Positions 23,890 to 36,010 of a DNA stretch of 64,000 bases are shown here, in pieces. Each line of letters opens with the position of its first letter. The stretch's first letter is position 1. Position numbers and translations under genes: made by a program. Under the pieces are notes generated by a model, which saw only the letters and a list, made by a program, of their open reading frames with translations, had not been told where the DNA came from and made no database searches. The DNA comes from Monoplex corrugatus (lineage: Eukaryota; Mollusca; Gastropoda; Littorinimorpha; Ranellidae), in assembly GCA_030674185.1 (NCBI GenBank), contig CM060307.1:45473181-45537180 (forward strand), in the 5' to 3' direction.

Positions 23890-25165
23890 GTGAACTGTTT
23901 GCAATAGTAAGGGTCATAGTGTCATCCATCTGTTCAAAAGGGATCAGGGATCTGATCTGTCCTGCTTGTCCCATTTCTGCAGACATCCTTGCCACAATGT
24001 TGTGGTAGTCTCAGGGTTTTGTTTTCTTTAAGTTGTTGGCATACTTAGAATGAGTGCGACCGTTGGAGGAAAATGAACCAGTTCATGACATTGTAATGGG
24101 TAAAAATTGTAACAAAAAGAAAATTGTTTGTAATACAACTCAAGACTCATAAAGTTGTTCCCATAAAATGACAGCTCACAGCATAACATGTATAAACATA
24201 CATTTTGGTTCTGAGCTTGTTTGGTTCTGAGCTTGTTGACAAGTTGATCCTACCTGAACATTCCATGTTGTACAGGCTACTGTGGCCTGGATGAGTGGGA
24301 CAGGTAGGGAGAAGACTCCCATACTGACAGCACATCATTTTAGTCAAGAAAAGCAAGCAGCATAAACGAAGGGGATGTCACACATGCTACATTGAAAGTC
24401 TTTTCTTCTGAAGGTACTGGTTTTATGTCTCCATATGTGGACATACAAAGTTGATGTTGCATTATGTGCAGTTGTCATTCAGGATCTTTTTGTGTGGTTT
24501 TGGACAAAACTTGTGTAAAGTTTGCATTTTTTACAGTCTGGATGTCACTCATGAAATAACATGCTTGTTAATTAAACATGTGAATTCTGTTTCACTGTTT
24601 GACAAGGGCACTGAGGTCAGTATTCTGTTTCGGCGATCTGTTTCTGAAACAGCACCAGTTCTTAAATTCATAACATTAAACAGAAGCTGAAAGATACGAA
24701 AATACGGGCATAAATCATATTAGATTTATGAAATGCCATGTAATTTCTTGTCCATTTTCAACAAAATAATGATTTCAAATTTATAATAAGTAAGTGAAAC
24801 TTTGATTTGCTCACCATATGAATAGAAGTGTCATTTTGAAGAAGTGCTGTAAGGCTCAAGGGGATGGAATTGTTAAGGGAGAGACTCCAAAGTATTGCAG
24901 GTCTGTTATGGTGTGAATGCTAACAGTTGGTTGTGACTAAACATTTACCTAGAGTGATGTGATCATCTTTGTGCAATGTTGTTACTTTTTTTAACCCCAT
25001 TCGTTTGCAGGGCTTCTTCTACATTGTTTGTTGCTGTTTTAATCACATTTTTTTTCTGATAGAAGTCTTTAATTGCAATAGGTAATTTTTTTTTAGACAA
25101 AAATTACATTTCCTTTTCATTTTTGTGTTACGGCTTGTAGTCTGGTTTGTCTGTAATGCTGTGTC

Positions 25166-25171
25166 AATAAA
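25166..25171 (+). terminator. Candidate poly(A) signal (AATAAA)
   Basis: Canonical AATAAA in context tgtcaataaag, followed 20-30 bases later by a GT/T-rich stretch (ttttgtttggtt) as in real cleavage sites. It lies where plus-strand T-richness ends and just before a minus-strand retroelement, so it could be the distal end of the plus-strand gene. Confidence 0.4.
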
Positions 25172-25254
25172 GAAAACTCACTTACATTTTGTTTGGTTAA
25201 TTGAAAGAAAAGAATGGTAAAGATGTTGTGCATTTTGAATCTTTTTGTTGTTAT

Positions 25255-26545
25255 TTGCTTAAAGCCCAGCTGACTGTGCAGAGCCATATCGGGGCTATAA
25301 CCATCTCAAAATGTACACCATACCTCATTGAAAAAAAAAATGCCTGGAAAAGAAAAGTACACATATCAATACATTTGTGCGCATAATCTAAGAATATGCC
25401 CTTGGCATTGACCACTCCATCCAATTTATCACCAGAGGATTTTTAAAAACACACCTGAATATAAATCTAACATTTACGCGTTGCACCTGCTGTATGTGGC
25501 GGGCCAATCTTCCCCATCCCGTCTGCCATGCCTGCACTATACGGCAGGCGCCCTCTCACACCCCCAGTGCTGTGTCTGCCACTAGTGGCAGGCAGAGTGG
25601 CAAAAAATTCCTGACTACGGTATAGGGGAAACCACATCTACTTTTGGGTTTTAATGATTTTTTCAGTATCTTAACTAGTTATAAACCTTGGTTCCATGAA
25701 CTTAGGCCTATCCAAGTGACCGCAATTAGTCACAGAAGATAGTGACCCTGACTGCATTCCAAACTTGGTACCAGGTGCGCGGTGTTAGCCCAGGCGAGAA
25801 ATGGCTGCACACGCAAGGTCACGTTCTGTGTTTTCGTTTTAGTGCGTATTCCGAAAAAGTGTTGGATTACCAGGGTGCCTGCATGTATACATAATGACCA
25901 CAAGGTAAGATTTACAGTTTTGTGCCCCTTGTTCCCCTGTGCCGTGTTGATTTTGTGTGTGTTTCTAATGTAAACAATGTGTCATATTTCCTGTTGTCGG
26001 TGATCTTATCTTTGACGTCATAATTACTAGCTGTTCATCTGAAACAAGTTACTAATATCTTAGTTCAAAAGTTGAAATATCGCATTTTCCACTGATATCA
26101 AACATTTTAGCAGTAGGTTTAAAACCGCCCAGGGAAAAAAAAAATCGGCCATCAGCAGGGAGAGTAAGCGTGTGCGTGAGTTCAGCTGCGAGGGATGGAG
26201 CGCTGTGCGAGCGCGCGATGGCGTGAAAGAATTAAACATAACTAAGGACACTAAACCATACACATAAAAACATGCCTTAATTACCTAAAACTGCTTCTGC
26301 ACCTCGCATTTCCTTAAGAGCTAAAAATTCACTGAACACATGTACCCAATTATCAATCCTACAAGAAATTACTTAAGGCTTATAGAATACATACAGGTGA
26401 ATGGACCAGCAAGACAGAAAATGATAGGAAGAAATGACAGAAAGCATAGAAGCAAGGCAGAAACAAAGAGAATGACGGAAAAAAGGAAATTTCTAGCTCA
26501 GAATTTCCAGAAGGTGGTGATACTATTTGTACTATACTGAATCTG
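25255..26545 (-). mobile_element. ~550-bp retroelement, copy D/E, split by an insertion
   Basis: The 3' tail part is 25255-25470 (agcccagctgactgtgcaga, gccatatcggggctataacc) and the 5' part is 26232-26545 (actaaggacacta, cacatgtacccaattatcaa, gtgaatggaccagcaagac). Aligned with copies C and F, the two parts form one element interrupted at about 25470/26232. Confidence 0.75.
25471..26231. mobile_element. 761-bp TTAA-type insertion inside a retroelement
   Basis: Inserted where uninterrupted relatives read gtaaac or gttaac. The right flank is TTAA (26232-26235) and the left flank is CTAA, one base from TTAA. Ends catttacgcgttgcacc and, reversed, ttctttcacgccatcgcgc, are weakly similar. More CpG than its surroundings. 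No transposase frame seen, so a non-autonomous element is likely. Confidence 0.5.
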
Positions 26546-26849
26546 TGTTCGAACTGACCAATGCATGGTAGCAAAAACCACAGCACTCAATGCTACATGT
26601 ATGAGCACATAAACGTTTATTACATTACAGAAAGAGTTTTGAATACAGAAATAATGAACCATGTAACAAAAATAGCAGCAGTAACAAGCTTTGGTGAGGA
26701 TACAATGTACATCTGTTTCATAAATTCATCTTTGACAATCTGTTTCAGGTAAACTACAGCTGATCGCTTTTTTTTTCACACAACAGTTTTTCCTGCATAC
26801 AGTAAACAATAGTCAACTGCATTTTCCCCCCATAATACAGTTTTCCCTG

Positions 26850-27165
26850 CATAAAATACAGGTGGGTGGTTCTTTTCACTGACAAGCACATCACCATAGT
26901 GCATCATCTTAGCAGCTCCTTCCCCCCCCCCCCCCCCTGTATGTAGAGTGGATTTTCTATGGAATTTGGCAGAGACAACTCTCATGTTGTAGTTGGTTCT
27001 TTTACATGTGCTAAATGCATACTTCACATAGAACCTTCGTTTATCGTCACATCCAAAAAGTCTAAATTCTAAACAACACGTAAGTCATTGTCCAGCTGAG
27101 GGTTCTTGGACACTTTATGTACAGGGCCACCACACCACTGGCCTTTTGTAAAGCAGACTCTAAGA
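26850..27165. mobile_element. Relic of a widespread gastropod SINE-like repeat
   Basis: Includes gagtggattttctatggaat, ttggcagagacaact, ggttcttttacatgtgctaa and ccttcgtttatcgtcacatc, which match from memory a common repeat in gastropod genomes. Contains a 15-16-base C run (about 26923-26938). The tRNA-like head is not recognisable here. Confidence 0.45.
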
Positions 27166-27406
27166 GTCAACTTTAAAACAAAGAAGAACAAAACACTTGC
27201 TCATCACCAGGCACATACCTCCATGCTCGTCTGCTGTGGAAACCTCAAGCTTCAGTAAGCTGACGACAAACGTTCCACCCAGTAAATGTGCTGGTGCAGC
27301 ACAGAGTATGCTGAAAAGTTTACTGTCCAGTCACACACACTCCATATTTGTATCAAATAACATGTCAAAGCGTCGCTGTGACTCATTTGACTTATATTAT
27401 TTACAT

Positions 27407-27577
27407 TGCTTTGAAAAACTAGTGGAATAAAATGCTTTGGTTGTAATACCATCACTGGACTACAGAATCAGATTTCTTTAACAAAGATAAATCATTAAAC
27501 TGCTTTGAAAAACTAGTGGAATAAAATGCTTTGGTTGTAATACCTTCACTGGACTATAGTATCAAATTTCTTAAAGA
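27407..27577. repeat. 94-bp direct duplication
   Basis: tgctttgaaaaactagtgga...ggttgtaatacc occurs at 27407 and again at 27501, with a few substitutions. Confidence 0.88.
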
Positions 27578-28261
27578 TACATGGTAAACACATGCTTCCC
27601 TTTAAAACTGCCATTACAAGCACTTGAAAAAGAGTTATGTACAATAACACATACATTATCCTTGATAACACAACCACACATAGCACTGAATAGCAAAATG
27701 TCTGTCACAATCGCAAGCAAACATCATTCTGATGTCACTTTACACATTATCAACACTCCCTCAAATGACGCCTGGAAGCCAGTTCTGTAAGAGTATGATA
27801 AAATTCTGTTAACTATCCAAGGTGATTTACATCTCCATACACAATATCTCCCAAAACAAAGTATGTGGTTTTTACCCATACACATTATGCATGTAGTATA
27901 AGGAAGGATCTTCATGGGGTTCAAATTATAAAAACAAAGAAATGACTTCCAAGATCAAAACTTGCAAGCCTTTTTCAAGATAAAACAGTAAACAAACATT
28001 AAGTGCTTTAAACCCATTTTCAGCCCCAAGTCAGAAAATAAAAACACGCTGGCACACTTTTCATGTGCAGTGAATGGAAGAAAATATTTTAATGACCTGA
28101 CCAGACAATGTTCTCTCTCTCTAAAAAACAAACAAACAAAAAAAAACCTTACAGAAGCAAAAATTTAGCACTGTTCATTTCTATCATAAAACTACAAGAT
28201 AATGAGTAAGAGAAAGATGTGTGATTTTGTGGCTGACAGTCCAGAACACACAGAGGCACAG

Positions 28262-28775
28262 TTCTTATTGTCTAAAGCCTAGCCAACCGCACAAAGCCAT
28301 ATCATGGCTGTAACCATTTCAAAATGTACATGTCTGGCTGGAAAAGAAAACTAAGTACACACATCAATGCATGCATTCACATTATCTAAGGATATGACCC
28401 TGACACTGACCACTCTGTCCCATTTTATCACCAGAGGATTTCAAAAAACAAACCTGAATACAAATGTTAACTAGGAACACTTAAGCATACATAAGAAATG
28501 GCCTAAATTATCTAAAATTGCTCCTGCACAGCACATTTCCTTAGAGCCAAACATGCAGTCAATACATGATGTACCCAATTATGAATCCTAAATGAAAGTA
28601 TGTATGGTTTTATAGAACACATACAGGTGAATGGACCAGCAAGGCAGAAAATAATATGAAGAGATGACAAGCAAAGGAGGAAGGAAAAAACAAAGAGAAT
28701 GACAGAAAAGAAGAAATTAAGAAATTTCTAGCACAGAATTTCCAGAAGGTGGGTATATCATTTAAACTGAAAGAA
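28262..28775 (-). mobile_element. ~550-bp non-coding retroelement, copy F
   Basis: Reverse orientation. Tail agcctagccaaccgcacaaa / gccatatcatggctgtaacc, then tcaccagaggattt, gtacccaattatgaatcc and gtgaatggaccagcaaggc. Useful as an uninterrupted reference for copy D/E. Confidence 0.72.
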
Positions 28776-29260
28776 ACTCCAAACTCAACTATTTCGCAAA
28801 GGCAATAGACATGGCCAAAAGACACTTAAGAGTGCATGGAGCATCAGCAATCTAGATACACTTTGCGTAATTCGAAGCATGTACACACATACACACACAC
28901 ATTTTGATTTAAAAAATTAAGTTCATAACCTGTTACAACAAAGCAAACAACTAAGTACATACACCTATTACAACAAATCACATAAAACTTTATAAAGTGC
29001 GGGATTCCTTATGGATGAGCAAAACCATTGTGAATAGTACAAAACCAATAAAACCAGCAAGAAACTGCAAAACTCAACCACTCTGATATAATGAATCTAT
29101 AGGTAAAAGAACTATAAGTAGGTAGGGGCTGCTTTTACTGCATTGACACAGACTAAACCTACTGAATATGACAATGTTCCATTCTGTATGTGTCAGTATG
29201 TATGCTTGTCTTTCATATATAGTGTTTTGTTATCTTGCTTCTAAAGCATATGTATGTTTG

Positions 29261-29531
29261 CTAACCATTTAATTCCCGCACCCTGCCCACCAGCATCCTG
29301 CACTGTCAACCATGCTAACAAAGCAAAACTGAACCCTTTGACTCCCTCACCCTATCCACCAGCTTCCTGCAGGAAAAGAGTTAACCCTTTGATTCCTGCA
29401 CACTATCCACCAGCATCCCACACTATCATTATAATCAACCATGCCAGCAGAGGAAAAACTGAACCCTTTGACTCCCTCATCCTATCCACAAGCTTCCTGC
29501 AGGTGAGTAGGGTGTGGGAGTCAAAGAGTTA
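29261..29531. mobile_element. TTAA hairpin element cluster, copy 6
   Basis: Two partial left halves in tandem, each with aaccctttgactccctca and ...agcttcctgcagg, separated by gagttaaccctttgattcc, ending gggagtcaaagagtta. Looks like two nested insertions with lost right arms. Confidence 0.7.
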
Positions 29532-29909
29532 TACACACACATGGGCAAATATTTCATGCACACTCATACATCACATGCAAAGCACTTTGCAAAGATACCA
29601 AAGTTCAATATCACATTGAACATAAAAAAATGGATTGGAGAAAACTTGCAAAACAGACATCTAACCCTCAAGAGGGATTTAGCACTTGAACACTTGCACA
29701 AAGAACCAACCATGACAGAAAAAGTGACAGACTAAGAAGGCAAGAATAGCAAAACATACAGACACACGTCTCACTTCTTGTTTGTGTGTGTGTGTGTGTA
29801 TATATTCACAAATGCACAGATCTCACACACACACAAACAAAAGGTAGATGAGACAATGAGACAGACAAGACAAAGCCAATCAAAGACAACAAAGTCGGTG
29901 AACTGTGGG

Positions 29910-30102
29910 TTAACCCTTTGACTCCTGCATCCTATCCACCAACTGCAAAAACTTCACCCTTTGACTTCCTCACCCTTTCCATCAGCTTCCTGCAGGAAGC
30001 TGGTGGAAAGGGTGAGGAAGTCAAAGGGTTAAATTTTTGCTTTGCTAGCATGGTTGACAATGCAGGACGCTGGAGGACAGGGTGCAGGAGTCAAAGCGTT
30101 AA
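29910..30102. mobile_element. TTAA hairpin element, copy 7
   Basis: Complete nested form with TTAA at 29910 and 30099. The inner palindrome (about 29953-30029) is almost perfect. It carries changes absent from other copies (gacttcc, ccctttcc) that are matched in the opposite arm (ggaagtc, ggaaaggg). Confidence 0.85.
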
Positions 30103-30212
30103 TATTCTCCGACACAAAGAGCTTTTCTCCTGTCATCAGGAGATGTTCGTGTATCGGCACATTTCATACTTTTTAGTTAACTGGTGAACCAAAAGAAACA
30201 TGAACAATCGGA

Positions 30213-30369
30213 TAGACAGAATAAAATCCTTACACTTCAGTCTTCCATTCTACATGCTGCCCAACAGACAGCATAACATCCTTACACTTCAGTCTTCCAT
30301 TCTACATGCTGCCCAACAGACAGCATAACATCCTTACACTTCAGTCTTCCATTCTACATGCTGCCCAAC
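30213..30369. repeat. 52-bp minisatellite (3 units)
   Basis: Three copies of ataacatccttacacttcag...ctgcccaacagacagc at a 52-base period. Confidence 0.92.
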
Positions 30370-30715
30370 ACAATGACAACCAGATTGTTATACACCAAAG
30401 GACTCTTAAAGGTACATAACTCTGCTTGTGCTGGAAGCACCAGCCAATTCAAGTATTCCATAATCACTGAATATCAAAAAAAAAGTTTAGGAATAAAATA
30501 CAATCTTTTAAAGCGTGAAAACATAAATTGGTCTTCAAGTGATTTCATCCATCTATGCACACATTTAAAAATATCTTCTAAAAGGTTAAAGACATGCTAC
30601 AAAGGTATTATTCTCACATACACGCACAACTGATCTCTAGCCAGCTCTGATAAGCATATACTGTAACAACCATTCATACAGTTCATATGGACAGAAAATT
30701 CTTTCTCTTTAGGTA

Positions 30716-32055
30716 TGAGGGTACTTTCCAGTAGAATGAGACCAACAAACTTATACGTCAAAGACTCACCGGCAAAAAAAAAAAAAAGATTCATTTCATC
30801 TGTTCGAAGTATTCATCTCCTGCTGCCACACACTTCTGCATTCGCTCGATCCACTGAAGAAATGCCGCTCTGTAGGCTTCTTTGGGTGTATGTGACAGAC
30901 ACCGGAAAACCACCATTCCCAAGGCTGCTCGGCTCTTGAAACTTCTTCCTACCAGTGATTTCTTTAGATGTGGAAACAGGTAAAAGTGACAGGGTGCAAG
31001 GTCTGGGGAGTAAGCAGGGTGTGGCAAAGTATGGATGTTCTCGATTGCAAGGTATTCTCGTATGAGCCACTTTGAGCAGGTGCATTATCATGAAGAATCT
31101 TGATTCCTCTCGTGCCTGCAGTTGGTTGGGAAGTTGCATAAAACTTCTTGATGTCAGACAGTACTGAGTCTCTGTAGAACTTTCTGGTGATGGTCTCTGC
31201 TTGTCTGCATGGTTTCTGTAGCACAATCCCCTTTGTGTTGAAAAAGATGGTGTATAACACTTTCTTTTGCGAATGTTGACGACGAGCTATTTGAGGAGGA
31301 ATCCCACCTTTAGGAACCCAGGCCTTGTTCTGTGACTTTCTCCGAGGTTCATACATGTACACCCAGGTTTCATCACCTGTCACAATTTCATCCAGCCACT
31401 TAGGGTCGCAGTTCTTGTAAATTTTCAGCATATCTTGGCAGAAACGTAACCTACCCCCCTTACTTTCTGGCGTCAAAATATGAGGGATCCATCTTGATAA
31501 CACCTTCCTGTGGCCAAGCTGATTTCGTAGGATCCTCGATGCAGTCGACGAATGAATGTCGAGACAATCAGCAATCTCTTCACGACTGACTCTTGAATCA
31601 GCATCAACCACTGCCTTCACACTAGCCACTAACTTTTCATTGCACTTTTTTGCATTTTAGCATTTTCTCCCTGTTGTCTTCAGTGCTGGCCTGGCCACTT
31701 GCAAAATGTTTTACCCATCTGAACACAGTTGCTTTCGAAGGAGCAGAAGGTTGTCCCAAAGCTCTCATGTCCGCAAGTATTTTAGATGCATTCTTTCCGA
31801 GGGCGACACGTACCTTGATGTAGCTGTAATAATCCACTGTTGAAAACGCCATTTCCTTTGCCATTTTTCAAATCAGTGTCTGAAAGGGCCTTGACATACA
31901 CTGTCAGAACCGCAAGACGGATCAAAGATGAATAAAGAAATTTGGCACAAAATTACATCATAGACTGACGTTTTCTGTGATATAATTTTCCATTTTCTGT
32001 AAATGTGTTTTCAAGCTATACAGACGTGGTCTCATTCTACTGGAAAGTACCCTCG
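30716..32055 (-). mobile_element. Mariner-family DNA transposon
   Basis: About 1.34 kb flanked by TA on both sides (30714-30715 and 32056-32057). Terminal inverted repeats are identical over GAGGGTACTTTCCAGTAGAA and the next seven bases. It contains a broken minus-strand transposase. The near-perfect ends suggest recent insertion. Confidence 0.93.
30791..31864 (-). pseudogene. Mariner transposase, frameshifted
   Basis: The transposase cuts and pastes its element through a DDE/D catalytic core after binding the terminal repeats. Three consecutive minus-strand frames (31864-31637, 31629-30964, 31027-30791) together span the whole protein. The first holds the N-terminal DNA-binding helix-turn-helix region (GKNASKILADMRAL, ATVFRWVKHF). 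The second holds a second helix-turn-helix (REEIADCLDIHSSTASRIL), the first catalytic Asp (TGDETW) and the second (LHDNAPA). The third holds HPAYSPDLAPCHFYLFP with the third Asp. All three acidic residues of the mariner DD34D triad are present. The reading frame breaks near 31630-31640 and again just after HDNAPA (about 31070-31080), so no full-length protein is made. Length and motif order are typical of mariner. Confidence 0.93.
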
Positions 32056-32503
32056 TATTGTGAAACATTTGCAGATCAAACATCTGATATCATTTCACTG
32101 CTGAGAATGAGGGAACTGAAGGAAACCTTAGCTGCCATCTGCTCTCTAAGCTACAAGATCCTGAAATACAGCAGAGGAGTGTCTTACGCACAGCGGGTGC
32201 ACACATATCACCTCCTTCTTCTGCCTAGACAAAAACACACCATGTGGGTGAATTTCGTTTAAGGAGGGAGAGGAAGCGTTTGATGAAAAGATTTATACAA
32301 CAAAAACTTGAGAACACATTAAGTAGCCACCCAAGTTACCACCAACAAGTTTTTGTCTACCGAAAAGATGGAAAATACCCTGAAAACAATTTGATGAAAT
32401 CATCAATAACAACAACATAAAAATCAACCAACCAATAAATGAATGTACCAATTAAGCAACAACCAACAACCAAACTAAAAAGAGACAATAGTAATATCCT
32501 ACC

Positions 32504-32680
32504 ATAACCCTATCCACCAACTGCAAAAACTTGACCTTTCGACTCCATTACCCTAGCCACCAGCTTCCTGCAGGAAACTGGTGGACAGAGTGAGGGAATC
32601 AAAGGGTTAATTTTTTTTGCTTTATTAGACTGGTCGACAATTGGATGCTGGTGGACAAGGTGTGGGAGTCAAAGGGTTAA
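32504..32680. mobile_element. TTAA hairpin element, copy 8
   Basis: The left outer end is worn (ataaccctatccaccaactg), then the inner palindrome accagcttcctgcaggaaactggtgg; right end GGGAGTCAAAGGGTTAA. Confidence 0.75.
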
Positions 32681-33085
32681 AATGATTTGGGTACTACTGG
32701 GATAGCTAACATCATGAAAACAGATGGTAGTTTATCACGTTCATGTATGTAAGACTGTACATTAGCCAGCTGCACAGCTTCATTCTCTGGAGAACGCACA
32801 TGTATACACATGCAAACATATAAACTGACTTCCAATAATCTTTCCTTACAAAAAAGGAAAATTGGAATGACAAACTGTGATATCCATCCATCACCAACCA
32901 AACAACCTCACAAAAAATGAGCAAATGGATGTATATAGTGTCCAAAGAGGACCATTCAAGCAACCACATGACAAATGAGCAAATATGAATCCTGTCCACA
33001 GAGATGGAATCTGCCTTCTGTCGATGGAAGACAGGAAATAATTGTCTGGAAATGACTAGAACTGTGTTTTACCAACATAATCACA

Positions 33086-33168
33086 CACACACACACACAC
33101 GCACGCGCATACATGCACGCATGCGCACATGCACACACACTCTGTCTAAAATCAATGTGTGATACTGA

Positions 33169-33212
<44 letters not shown>
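33086..33212. repeat. CA/CT microsatellite cluster
   Basis: (CA)n, GCACGC/ATGC steps, then (CT)n and a second (CA)n. Confidence 0.9.
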
Positions 33213-33213
<1 letters not shown>

Positions 33214-34594
33214 ATCTATTAAAAACAATGATTACACTGTATACAGAATGTATTACAAGAACAAATGACAACAAGAGATAAACATTTCAGAGTTAAACAT
33301 ATGCCAACAAGAAATCTTCAAACATCTGGAAACGGAAAAACACCAGAGTGCTAACACTGAAAACAACTTATTCTTACTTGCCGCAGTCACATATGTTGTT
33401 GCCCGCTCCAGAAGCCTTGCTCAGATTGTGAGGAGACCAAAAGATTGCAAGTAATGTCTATCTTTTGTTTGCTAACTATATGGTCAGGCCATCTGGTGAT
33501 AAATAATACCATTTTTGTCGTTCTTTTTAGTTCCTGTTGTCTGCAATGGAGCTTGGTGGTCAGAGGAGCTGTAGTTGGCCATGTCTCCTATCACTTCACT
33601 TGACAGAAATGACAACGCTGCAACCTATGTTCAGCTGTTTGGTTCTCCTAATCACAGGAGGCATCAGTTTGAACTTGCGGCTTATACAAGCTTTTTGGCC
33701 TCATGTGGCTACAGTGGGGCTTCATGAGGACCACTTCCTGCTCTCTGGCCAGAATGTGGTAGTCCTCCCTTTCTGTCTGTAGCTTGTCTCTTTGCTGAAA
33801 TGCTGATGGCAGCGAATTTGCACTAAGGATGCCATGGACCTTGATCAGCGAATTTCAGAATTTTCCCCAGAAACCAGAATCGGCTAAGGGAAGCCACTCT
33901 GATATTTTTGACAGCAGAACTTCCCTGTTGTTAACTGCCCTTTGCAGAACAATTTTCTCTGGCTGTGTTTCTTCAATTTGTGATTTTTTTCAAAGCTGAA
34001 GAGAAAAAGAGTGACACCCATAGATGTTCCATGCAAAAGGCTCTCTGCCTGCCTTGATTTGAGGTCTGCCACACCATGCAAGGTTTCTGTCAGTAAACAA
34101 TATATCTGATAGTTGTCTGTGGCAGTATCCATGGCCTGTATTTAATATAAATATCATTTTGCAGTTGTAGGTGACTGTTCAGTTATGCACCTTGTGAAAT
34201 AAAAATTCTGTATGTCCTGTTGGATACCATTTTCAGCATCACACAGTGAGTACACAGACATGTTATTAATTTAAGAATTAATCAATTGGAATGCAAGTTA
34301 TTATCAAAACTTTACAAAAATATGTTTCTTTCAAACTTTACAAAATATATATCATTCTTAGTGAGTTGAATACTTTTTTTTTTTGCAAGTAGGCCTATAT
34401 AAAACCTGAAGCATCACATGGGTATTTCAGCCACTAATCAATGCAACTGCATAGAGTTAAGTATGATCTAACGATGTTCCTCTTCTCACAGTAGCTGATA
34501 CTGTTGTGGGGCTCATCTTCAGGGAGGACAACTCTTTTGGTTCTTCTGACTTGCTGGAAGGTCTTGATCAGGTGGATTCAAAGGTTCATTTTGC

Positions 34595-34983
34595 TTATAG
34601 CCTAGCTGACTACTAAAGCCATATCAAAACTAACACCATGTCAAAAACAACAACCAGGATAAGATAAAAGACAACAGTTAAAAACCATGCTCACCGTTAA
34701 CCTTGCAAGTCTGAAATGTAATTAAAGAAAACCATACTCGGATGTAAAATCATATCCGGTGAAATTTATTGATCTCTTGTAAAAACTGGAAAACTGCATC
34801 AGGAGGGACGTCTCTGAAGAGGTTCTTACAGGAGTCCGCTGTGTAATGTTTATGTCTCATGTTGTACAAGTCCCAGCAATCAAGAAAAAGGTGTCTGATG
34901 CTCAATGGCTCGTCACACGGTATACACCATGGTGCTTCTTCATTTTTTAAAAGGTACAAATGAGTGCAGAATGTGTGACCCAT
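34595..34983 (-). mobile_element. Non-LTR retrotransposon 3' end (C-terminal zinc-finger-type fragment plus tail)
   Basis: The 34983-34750 minus frame encodes MGHTFCTHLYLL, a Cys-Pro-x-(CDEPLSIRHLFLDC) pattern, and ends FLQEINKFHRI. This is the typical C-terminus after the RNase H domain of I/jockey-like LINEs (GHT-x-H-x-YLL, Cys pair, then H-x3-C). Upstream the frame is lost, including a stop just before RMGHT, so the copy is 5'-truncated or decayed. The 3' tail (34595-34650) ends in the gccatatca/cagctagg block shared with the ~550-bp elements. Confidence 0.75.
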
Positions 34984-36010
34984 GCGTCAACTTATCATTA
35001 TCCAGTGCCAGGAGAACAAAGAGGGCATCTGATCGGAAGCAGCACATGGTAGCAGAAGTCTGAACCATGCAGGCTGCTTGCGTGTATGCCTCTGTTTCTG
35101 TTCAATAGTTGGTGCAGCGTTTGATCACAGACACAATGGTAGGTGTGGTTTGACCACACTCCTGTGTGAATGGATTCAGTATTGTAAATGACACAACTGG
35201 GAAACAACCACCATGTTCTCTGTCTTTTCTTTTGTTGTGGGATGCAACCCCCGTGTGTACTTGCGCTGGCTTTTACATATACGGTTTTTCATCTACCCTG
35301 CCATTACAGCAGTCACACTCTGTCTTTGCGTTTTTGTGGGTCCACCATGTTTTGAAAGCAGGGGAGAAGACTTGACCACAAGGCACTTTAGTGTTTTCAT
35401 TTCTTATTCACATTACAATTTTCCTCACTTGTCAAAGTCATATGACAACTGTGAAGAATAACTGTTCCTGTCTTTGCATTTTATGCACAAGACCCTTGTT
35501 TCAACACTGCCTCAATACCTCAAGACTAACTTGATGAAGGAAACAAAACGCCCATGTCTCATTCCTATACTGCTTTCTGTATACTAAATCACAACGAAGA
35601 TGCTTCATTTACAAACAACAAATCAAAATGATCAAATTACAGTGAGCACACCCAATTCATACTACACAAGCAGACGTAAGCAGAGGGAGAGATCCTACAA
35701 TCATACTACAGACAAACACAAGATGGCCAAACCATTCCCCATTCCTCACCCCATGAAACTTAAGGCACTGTGAGGGGCAGTGAGTTGGGAAACAGCAAGG
35801 AAGGCAATGTAGATGTCTACATGTGGTTCTCTCCAACACAATACATAGTGGTTTACTTGCCTTTTTTGCTGTATTTTACTAATAGAGTTTTTGATCTTCA
35901 AAACAAGACCATACAAATTACCTCCAGACACATGCACATGTACACATAGCATTGTTTCTTGTCATTCTGCCTCCCTCCCTTTGTCAACACCTGGCCCTTG
36001 TGGTATTTGT

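Larger units (their letters stand above)
16801..25190 (+). other. Long 3' region after the adducin-like-tail gene (3'UTR or downstream flank)
   Basis: No coding exon recognised. T/G-rich like the introns upstream. Holds a GA/G tract (17621-17669), GA-GT tract (18076-18142), GA tract (19776-19846) and a 39-bp minisatellite (22805-23889). Whether the mature mRNA reaches the poly(A) signal at 25166 cannot be told from sequence; an 8-kb 3'UTR would be long but not impossible. Confidence 0.4.

Noticed and set aside
33537..34132. Moderate frames on both strands beyond RAB24
   Set aside because: No recognisable domain, no splice-consistent structure and conflicting strands; possibly an old repeat or UTR sequence.
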